Assembly: GCA_937875605.1 (NCBI GenBank)
Contig: CALLXZ010000109.1
Coordinates: 1-10,257 of the forward strand
Reading direction: 5' to 3'
Source of the DNA: an uncultured Moheibacter sp.
GTDB lineage: Bacteria > Bacteroidota > Bacteroidia > Flavobacteriales > Weeksellaceae
Length of the DNA: 10,257 nt
Made by a program: the position numbers and the translations under genes. Positions within the stretch are counted from its first letter, which is position 1; each line of letters opens with the position of its first letter. The notes under the pieces are model-generated. The model was not told the DNA's origin and made no database searches. It was given only the letters and a program-made list of their open reading frames with translations. Positions 6,092 through 10,257 of this stretch are shown here, piece after piece.

Positions 6092-6739
6092 ATGGAACTA
6101 ATTGACTTCATCCTGCACATAGACGCACATTTAGCTGAATTTATCCGCGATTACGGATATTGGATTTATGCTATTTTGTTTTTAATCATTTTCGTAGAAA
6201 CAGGAGTGGTGGTGATGCCGTTTTTACCGGGTGATTCTTTGCTATTTGCTGCCGGAATGCTTGCCGCCCAACCCAACGAATTAAATGTTTGGATTGTCAT
6301 AGGATTACTACTAATAGCCGCTATATCAGGAGATTCACTCAACTATACCATCGGAAAAAATTTCGGGATGAAGGTCACGAAAATCAAAATTTTTGGAAAA
6401 CAATTTGTGCAACAGGAACACATCGACAAAACCCATGCTTTTTATGAAAAATATGGTAGCAAAACCATTGTTATTGCTCGGTTTGTTCCTATAGTACGAA
6501 CCTTAGCGCCATTCGTAGCCGGCATCGGACGTATGCGTTATGGAACTTTTATTACATACAATATCTTAGGAGCAATTCTTTGGGTAGTGGGAATTACGTT
6601 GGTTGGTTATTTTCTGGGAAATATTCCTATCATCAAAGAGAATTTCTCCAAAGTCGTTTTGATAATTATTTTTCTTTCCATTTTACCGATTGTTTACGAA
6701 GTTATCAAAGAGAAATTTTTTAACAAAGAAGCGAAATAA
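6092..6739 (+). CDS. DedA-family (VTT domain) membrane protein
   Basis: A 215-residue inner-membrane protein with the DedA/VTT pattern: an acidic residue in the first helical region (VETGVVVMPF, E36), the re-entrant motif FLPGDSLL (44-51, D48), GDSLNYTIGK (80-89), and FYEKYGSKTIVIARFVPIVRT leading into PFVAGIGRMRY. E36, D48, R130 and R136 correspond by position and context to residues reported essential in E. coli YqjA/YghB. The family is linked to lipid flipping, including recycling of undecaprenyl phosphate, and to proton-motive-force-dependent membrane homeostasis. A C-terminal helix at 187-205 ends in a basic tail. The length is normal. The gene has a promoter-like box just upstream and converges with the GNAT gene, 31 bases away. 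Confidence 0.92.
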   Translation: MELIDFILHIDAHLAEFIRDYGYWIYAILFLIIFVETGVVVMPFLPGDSLLFAAGMLAAQPNELNVWIVIGLLLIAAISGDSLNYTIGKNFGMKVTKIKIFGKQFVQQEHIDKTHAFYEKYGSKTIVIARFVPIVRTLAPFVAGIGRMRYGTFITYNILGAILWVVGITLVGYFLGNIPIIKENFSKVVLIIIFLSILPIVYEVIKEKFFNKEAK

Positions 6740-6745
6740 AAATTT

Positions 6746-6765
6746 GATTTAAAACAAATTAAATC
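6746..6765. terminator. Weak hairpin between convergent genes
   Basis: GATTTAA (6746-6752) and TTAAATC (6759-6765) are perfect 7-base arms with a 6-base loop, within the 31-base gap between the DedA-like stop and the GNAT stop. AATTTG/CAAATT at 6741-6760 is a competing pairing. The stem is AT-rich and lacks a T run, so it is at best a weak two-way terminator. Confidence 0.3.
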
Positions 6766-6770
6766 CGAAA

Positions 6771-7229
6771 TTAAATCACTTTCTCAAAACAAATGCTGGT
6801 TTCTACTTTTTGGTATTGTCCGTAATTCGGAATGATCTTATAATGGCTTTTTTGGTAAAATCCAACGGCTTCTTTCATGTCTTCACCCGTTTCGAGAATG
6901 CATTTCTTGTAACCCAATTCTTTTGCCCAATTTTCCAATTCCTTTAAAACCAATTGTGCAATTCCGTTTCCACGAAACGCCTGAGGGACAAACATCCTCT
7001 TCACTTCCACTGTATCAGACTGATGCTCTTTGATGGCTCCGCAAGCAATAGCAATTTTGTTGTAGTAAACAACTACTACATTTTTTAGTAAATAAATTTG
7101 ATTAAACTGAACAAAAAAATCATTATCCTCACCATTTCGAATCGCCAAATAAGCATCCAATTCAGAAACTAATTTCTGGAAATCCGGATTTTCAGAAGTT
7201 GTTCTTTGTATAATTAAATCGTCCAACAT
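6771..7229 (-). CDS. GNAT-family N-acetyltransferase
   Basis: A 152-residue acetyltransferase read leftward. The acetyl-CoA pyrophosphate loop is RGNGIA (86-91, pattern R-x-x-G-x-A), preceded by the beta strand TVEVKRMFVPQAF. The later part, KKCILETGEDMKEAVGFYQKSHYK, fits the strand 5 and helix 4 region of GNAT enzymes acting on small molecules. The acceptor substrate is not readable from sequence. A TTG at 7232 in frame could add one residue, but the ATG at 7229 is preferred; it follows the HAD hydrolase stop after 5 bases, marking it as the last gene of the operon. The C-terminal stop directly faces the DedA-like gene. The length is typical for a single-domain GNAT. Confidence 0.88.
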   Translation of the reverse strand: MLDDLIIQRTTSENPDFQKLVSELDAYLAIRNGEDNDFFVQFNQIYLLKNVVVVYYNKIAIACGAIKEHQSDTVEVKRMFVPQAFRGNGIAQLVLKELENWAKELGYKKCILETGEDMKEAVGFYQKSHYKIIPNYGQYQKVETSICFEKVI

Positions 7230-7234
7230 CAAGT

Positions 7235-7831
7235 TTATAACAATTTCATTTCCACCAATTTCTTGCGTAAATCTTCCGGACTGATAAAATGAATGGTTTG
7301 AATTCCGAATTTTCGGGAAGCTTCCACATTTTTTAAATTGTCATCAATAAACAAACAATTTTCCGGCTTTAAATTAAATTTTGACATCATACGCTCAAAA
7401 ATTTGCGCGTCCGGTTTGATGAGTTTTTCTTTTCCAGAAACCAAAATCCCGTCAAATACATGAAAAAATTCAAAACGATCCAATGCAATCGGAAAGGTTT
7501 CGGCTGACCAATTCGTCAATCCGTACATTTTGTATTTCTTTTTTAGTTCAAGGAGAATTTCCACTGTTTCGTGGATGGCATCTTTCAACATCGTTTCCCA
7601 CTGACCGTAATACATCCGTATTTCCTTTTCCCATTCCGGATATAGTCCGACCAAAAGTTCTGTTGCTTCTTCTAAACTTCGACCTCTGTCCTGCTCTATG
7701 TTCCAATCATCTGTGCATATATTTTCCAGAAACCACTCCATTTTTTCATCATCCTGAAAATATTCCCGGTACAAATAACGCGGATTCCAATCCACCAGAA
7801 CGCCCCCGAAATCAAAAATAATTGTATCCAT
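7235..7831 (-). CDS. HAD-superfamily hydrolase (YihX-like subfamily)
   Basis: A 198-residue HAD protein with all four motifs. Motif I is FDFGGVLVDWNPR (D7 nucleophile); motif II is GLTNWS (104-109); motif III is K139 in IKPDAQIF; motif IV is FIDDNLKN (D163-D164). Motif I has glycine (G9) where phosphatases usually carry the second aspartate. This is seen in YihX-type sugar phosphatases (DLGN) and haloacid-dehalogenase-like members, so it is a subfamily trait and not damage. The helical cap lies between about residues 15 and 90. A phosphatase for a small phosphorylated metabolite is the best guess. Its start lies one base after the crotonase stop, and its stop 5 bases before the GNAT start, so the three are almost certainly co-transcribed. 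Confidence 0.88.
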   Translation of the reverse strand: MDTIIFDFGGVLVDWNPRYLYREYFQDDEKMEWFLENICTDDWNIEQDRGRSLEEATELLVGLYPEWEKEIRMYYGQWETMLKDAIHETVEILLELKKKYKMYGLTNWSAETFPIALDRFEFFHVFDGILVSGKEKLIKPDAQIFERMMSKFNLKPENCLFIDDNLKNVEASRKFGIQTIHFISPEDLRKKLVEMKLL

Positions 7832-7832
7832 T

Positions 7833-8591
7833 TTATCTCGATTTGAATTTATTTAAGGTTTCTTTTGTAAAGTCGGAAAGAACAAGTCTTCCGCTCATTT
7901 CGGCTCTTTTCTGCATCAAATCCGGAAGCTGATCGGTTCCCTGCCAAAAGATGGATTTCAAATCGCGCATCGCTTCCAGACTATAAACCGATAGGTTTTC
8001 AGCAAATTCCTGAACCGCTTTTTCACAAGCTTCTGCATCAGGCAAAATATGCGAATACATTCCTTTTTCTTTCACCCATTCCGGCGATTTCCATTCGGTC
8101 GGATTCATGGTTAATTCAGAAAATGCTGCAATTCCAATTTTTCGGGTGATCGCCGGTTCGATGACAAACGGACCAATTCCGATGGACAATTCACTTAATC
8201 GAATGGAAGCATTTGCATCTGCTAATGCATAATCACAAGCAGCTGCCAATCCAACTCCACCCCCAACGACTTTTCCGGTGATACAACCCACGATGAATTT
8301 AGGACAACTTCTCATCGCCAAAATCACATTGGCAAATCCCATGAAAAATTTCTTTCCCGTTTCAAATTCATCAATCGTTAATAATTCGTCAAACGAGGCA
8401 CCCGCACTGAAAACTTTGTCGCCTTCGCTTTTGAGGATGATAATTTTTACCTCATCACTTTCACCTAATTCTCCAATGATTCTGATTAATTCGCGAAGCT
8501 GTGTACTTGGAAAAGAATTGCTTTTCGGATGATAAAATTCAACGGTTGCGATATTATTTTGGACATCCGATTTGATGTAGTATGTTTCCAT
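7833..8591 (-). CDS. Divergent enoyl-CoA hydratase/isomerase lacking one catalytic Glu
   Basis: A 252-residue crotonase-fold protein, a normal family length. It retains the oxyanion-hole segment FSAGASFDEL (61-70) and the glycine-rich helix start GGGVGLAAACDYALA (110-124). In the usual GGGxELA motif the glutamate is replaced by G114. The second acidic position is kept: E134 in RLSELSIGIGP. A single-glutamate arrangement with GGGxGL occurs in some methylglutaconyl-CoA-hydratase-like (LiuC) and isomerase members, so the enzyme may act on branched-chain or other acyl-CoAs. The assignment beyond the superfamily is inference. It lies between ndpA (53-base gap) and the HAD gene (1-base gap). TAAGTTTA on the minus strand, at 8612-8619, is a poor -7 match, so transcription probably also comes from the ndpA promoter. 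Confidence 0.85.
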   Translation of the reverse strand: METYYIKSDVQNNIATVEFYHPKSNSFPSTQLRELIRIIGELGESDEVKIIILKSEGDKVFSAGASFDELLTIDEFETGKKFFMGFANVILAMRSCPKFIVGCITGKVVGGGVGLAAACDYALADANASIRLSELSIGIGPFVIEPAITRKIGIAAFSELTMNPTEWKSPEWVKEKGMYSHILPDAEACEKAVQEFAENLSVYSLEAMRDLKSIFWQGTDQLPDLMQKRAEMSGRLVLSDFTKETLNKFKSR

Positions 8592-8644
8592 AATTTATGG
8601 GTAATTTGGTTTAAACTTAGAAATTTAATTTTAAAGATGATGCT

Positions 8645-9676
8645 TTAAATCTCTGCATCATAATATAATTTGTAATATTTTTTTCCTTCTTCATCCACAC
8701 CTTGTTCGATCATCTTACGATTTCCGTGTACATAAATGTGGAAATTCTTATCCAGTTTGATGATGCTTTTGAAAAATCGAGCTTGCTTTTTTACGGCATC
8801 TTTTGAAATTTCGAAATGGTCATTTACATTCACTTCATAGACTTCTTCGTATCGTTTTTTATATTCCTCAAAGCTGTTTTTCAATTCATCCTGCGCCAAC
8901 ACTTTATCGGAAAATTCACTCAATTCGAACTTATCAGCTTCCTTAAAAAATTTCATAGTATTATTCAAAAGATCTACCTGATCGACTTTACTTACTTCGA
9001 ATTCTTCCGGAAGTTTATCCATCACATAACTCTTACAAAGATTTAGCGTGTTTTCGGTATCGAAATATTCATTTTGAATTTGATCGACTTGGAGAAATTC
9101 ATCGTTCCAAATTCCAAATTCTTCTCCTTTTGCATTGTCAAGGGATGCTACTAAAAATCCTTCTTCCGCATCGGTATTAAAAATCAAACAACCTTTATCG
9201 ATTTTGGATAAATTAATTCCATCTTCTGTCCATACATCATACGAATTTTCATTGGGAATGGTTTTAAGCACTCTGTCTCGGGATTCCGATTTGAAAATTC
9301 CGACGACTCGTACATTTTCGCCTTCCACCAAGGCGTCAGGAAAGAAAACAACGAAAAGTTCGCCTCCTTTAATTTTAGGATGCAAACTGGCTTTATAAAG
9401 ATTCTCGGCAATCAGAACGGAGTTTTGAAGAAGTTGCGTGGGATCTTCCATTATATTTTTCACCGCTTCAAAAACAGGATTTTCTTCGGTTTTAAACTGA
9501 AAGTATTCTTCGGTTTTAAAAGGCTTTATGAAGAAATTATAAAGTGTATCGGTCAGTTCAGCCGGATAAAAAGTCAAGGTTTTGGAAAGATGAATTCCTT
9601 CTTCCGACGTTCGATTTCCTACACGGTGAATTACAAGATCAAAGGTTTCTTCAGGATTTATAAAATGCATATTCAT
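8645..9676 (-). CDS. Nucleoid-associated protein, NdpA/YejK family
   Basis: A 343-residue soluble, acidic protein that fits the 37-kDa nucleoid-associated protein family (NdpA, E. coli YejK). Supporting segments are FDLVIHRVGNRTSEEGIHLS near the N-terminus; LYKASLHPKIKGGELFVVFF in the middle with a following VVGIFKSESRD; DEEGFLVASL-type strands near 170; and the closing FHIYVHGNRKMIEQG and YYKLYYDAEI. The family binds the nucleoid and, in E. coli, interacts with topoisomerase IV; Bacteroidota versions are little studied. ATG at 9676 or 9670 can start it; a TTG at 9679 is less likely. The -7 box at 9690-9697 lies 13 bases before 9676. It is the first gene of the leftward cluster and diverges from the secreted protein gene. 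Confidence 0.85.
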   Translation of the reverse strand: MNMHFINPEETFDLVIHRVGNRTSEEGIHLSKTLTFYPAELTDTLYNFFIKPFKTEEYFQFKTEENPVFEAVKNIMEDPTQLLQNSVLIAENLYKASLHPKIKGGELFVVFFPDALVEGENVRVVGIFKSESRDRVLKTIPNENSYDVWTEDGINLSKIDKGCLIFNTDAEEGFLVASLDNAKGEEFGIWNDEFLQVDQIQNEYFDTENTLNLCKSYVMDKLPEEFEVSKVDQVDLLNNTMKFFKEADKFELSEFSDKVLAQDELKNSFEEYKKRYEEVYEVNVNDHFEISKDAVKKQARFFKSIIKLDKNFHIYVHGNRKMIEQGVDEEGKKYYKLYYDAEI

Positions 9677-9689
9677 CAATTAGAGGAAG

Positions 9690-9697
9690 CGAAATTA
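9690..9697 (-). promoter_or_regulatory. -7 promoter box of the ndpA-led leftward cluster
   Basis: On the minus strand this reads TAATTTCG followed by C, one mismatch from TAnnTTTG, 13 bases before the ATG at 9676. The nearest TTTG (9710-9713 on the minus strand) is only 12 bases upstream, so the -33 element is doubtful. The predicted leader is very short. Confidence 0.4.
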
Positions 9698-9774
9698 GAT
9701 TTCTTAATTCAAACTAAAAAATCTTTAGATGAAAGACTTTGTAAGTAGACCCTAAAAAATTTACCATAATTTAA

Positions 9775-9805
9775 TTTGAGAATTGTTAAAAAAATCTTAA
9801 TTTCG
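9775..9805 (+). promoter_or_regulatory. Promoter of the secreted-protein gene
   Basis: TTTG at 9775-9778, exactly 19 bases, then TAATTTCG at 9798-9805: this is the best full -33/-7 match in the window, with one mismatch in the -7 box. Transcription would begin near 9810, within a CTAT-rich stretch (9811-9831), leaving a leader of roughly 110 bases before the ATG at 9923. Confidence 0.55.
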
Positions 9806-9851
9806 TTGTCCTATCTATTCTATCTCTATCCTAAGTTTTTATTAACCCCCA

Positions 9852-9880
9852 AACTAAACTGATCAATTTTTGATTTAGTT
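9852..9880 (+). promoter_or_regulatory. Bulged hairpin in the long 5' leader
   Basis: AACTAAA (9852-9858) plus TCAA (9863-9866) pair with TTGA (9870-9873) plus TTTAGTT (9874-9880): eleven base pairs with a 4-base bulge (CTGA) and a 3-base loop. It lies in the predicted leader, about 42 bases before the ATG. It may affect mRNA stability or translation. No known riboswitch class is recognisable, and no T run follows directly, so it is not a clear terminator. Confidence 0.4.
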
Positions 9881-9922
9881 CGAGTTGTTCTTTTATGAAT
9901 TAATTTAATAAACTTTAGGATT

Positions 9923-10257
9923 ATGAAGTATTTACACACACTTACTTCTAACCTGATCTTAAGCCTTGCCCTACCATGGGTTTCTGCACAGGAAACTATC
10001 TCCCCAACGGATAATTACCTTCAGAAATCTTTTGAAAGATCTGTACAAGAAATTTCAAGTGAAAAAAAAATCTCCTCTGAGAGCCATTTCCGTGGCTTAA
10101 ATCAGGAATCTTTAAGAGCTCCCAATAGCTACATTTATGATTTAGAGCTAGCTAAAACTAACAATTATGGAGGATTAAAAATACCAGTGACCAAGGCATT
10201 TGCCATGTGGGAAAACGCAGATTGGTATCTCAATCAGCCTCTTAATTTGTCGCGAAC
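9923..10257 (+). CDS. Secreted protein of unknown function, 3' end beyond window
   Basis: An ATG at 9923 opens 111 codons that run off the right edge. The first 22 residues (MKYLHTLTSNLILSLALPWV then SA) form a standard signal peptide with probable cleavage before QE. What follows is a Ser/Glu/Asn/Lys-rich segment (QKSFERSVQEISSEKKISSE) and then a more structured part, NNYGGLKIPVTKAFAMWENA, before NQPLNLSR. I recognise no domain. Bacteroidota proteins of this form are often large type IX-secreted or surface proteins, but the C-terminal sorting domain that would show this is outside the window. Codon use is less A/T-extreme than in the neighbours (AGC, GCC, CTA, ACC appear often). No Shine-Dalgarno is present. 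The long structured leader suggests regulated expression. Confidence 0.75.
   Translation, partial: MKYLHTLTSNLILSLALPWVSAQETISPTDNYLQKSFERSVQEISSEKKISSESHFRGLNQESLRAPNSYIYDLELAKTNNYGGLKIPVTKAFAMWENADWYLNQPLNLSR

Noticed and set aside
9135..9748. Two plus-strand open frames (9135-9398 and 9380-9748) opposite ndpA
   Set aside because: Both lie antisense to a complete NdpA-family gene and their translations are low-complexity mirror readings, so they are shadows.
1..10257. CRISPR array, tRNA or rRNA gene, transposon, toxin-antitoxin or anti-phage defence cluster
   Set aside because: No spaced direct repeats, no cloverleaf-like sequence, no transposase or integrase motifs and no recognisable toxin, nuclease or defence domains were found on either strand. 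The Gcr 'recombinase' name alone is not evidence of a mobile element.

Overview
The window is AT-rich chromosomal DNA from a member of the Bacteroidota, most likely a flavobacterium of the Chryseobacterium/Elizabethkingia type. Three things point there: almost no gene has a Shine-Dalgarno sequence; several starts sit a short distance behind a Bacteroidota-type -7 box (TAnnTTTG or a near match); and the protein set (wHTH plus membrane-protein pair, Coq4-like protein, NdpA-type nucleoid protein, DedA protein) is typical of that phylum. There are no tRNA or rRNA genes, no CRISPR array and no recognisable insertion sequence. No spacer reaches 300 bases; the longest, about 245 bases, is 9677-9922.

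Layout. At the left edge a crotonase-fold enoyl-CoA hydratase, cut by the window, runs leftward from 377. A divergent spacer (378-509) separates it from a rightward series of genes. The first (510-2480) encodes a large membrane protein of the family called 'site-specific recombinase Gcr'. Next comes a six-helix membrane protein overlapping by one base a small winged-helix regulator (2547-3508). A GTTTnnn heptamer array exactly fills the next gap. It is followed by an orphan two-helix membrane protein (3540-4106), a Tat-exported metallophosphoesterase (4108-4956) and a small three-helix membrane protein (4969-5277). Separate promoter-like boxes then precede a Coq4-like protein (5328-5807) and a DedA-family membrane protein (6092-6739), with a 68-residue membrane miniprotein between them.

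Convergent to these is a leftward four-gene cluster, probably one operon from about 9690 to 6771: NdpA-type nucleoid-associated protein, a divergent crotonase, a HAD hydrolase and a GNAT acetyltransferase. The last three are separated by only 1 and 5 bases. Divergent from ndpA, a strong promoter match with 19-base spacing starts a roughly 110-base leader containing a bulged hairpin. It leads into the first 111 codons of a secreted protein of unknown function that runs off the right edge.

I see no new multi-gene system with clear machinery. The points most worth following up are: the polytopic membrane protein carrying a 'recombinase' family name; a Coq4-type metal-binding motif in a lineage expected to make menaquinone; the heptamer array filling one intergenic gap; a near-identical 15-base palindrome overlapping two promoters; and the long structured leader at the right end.
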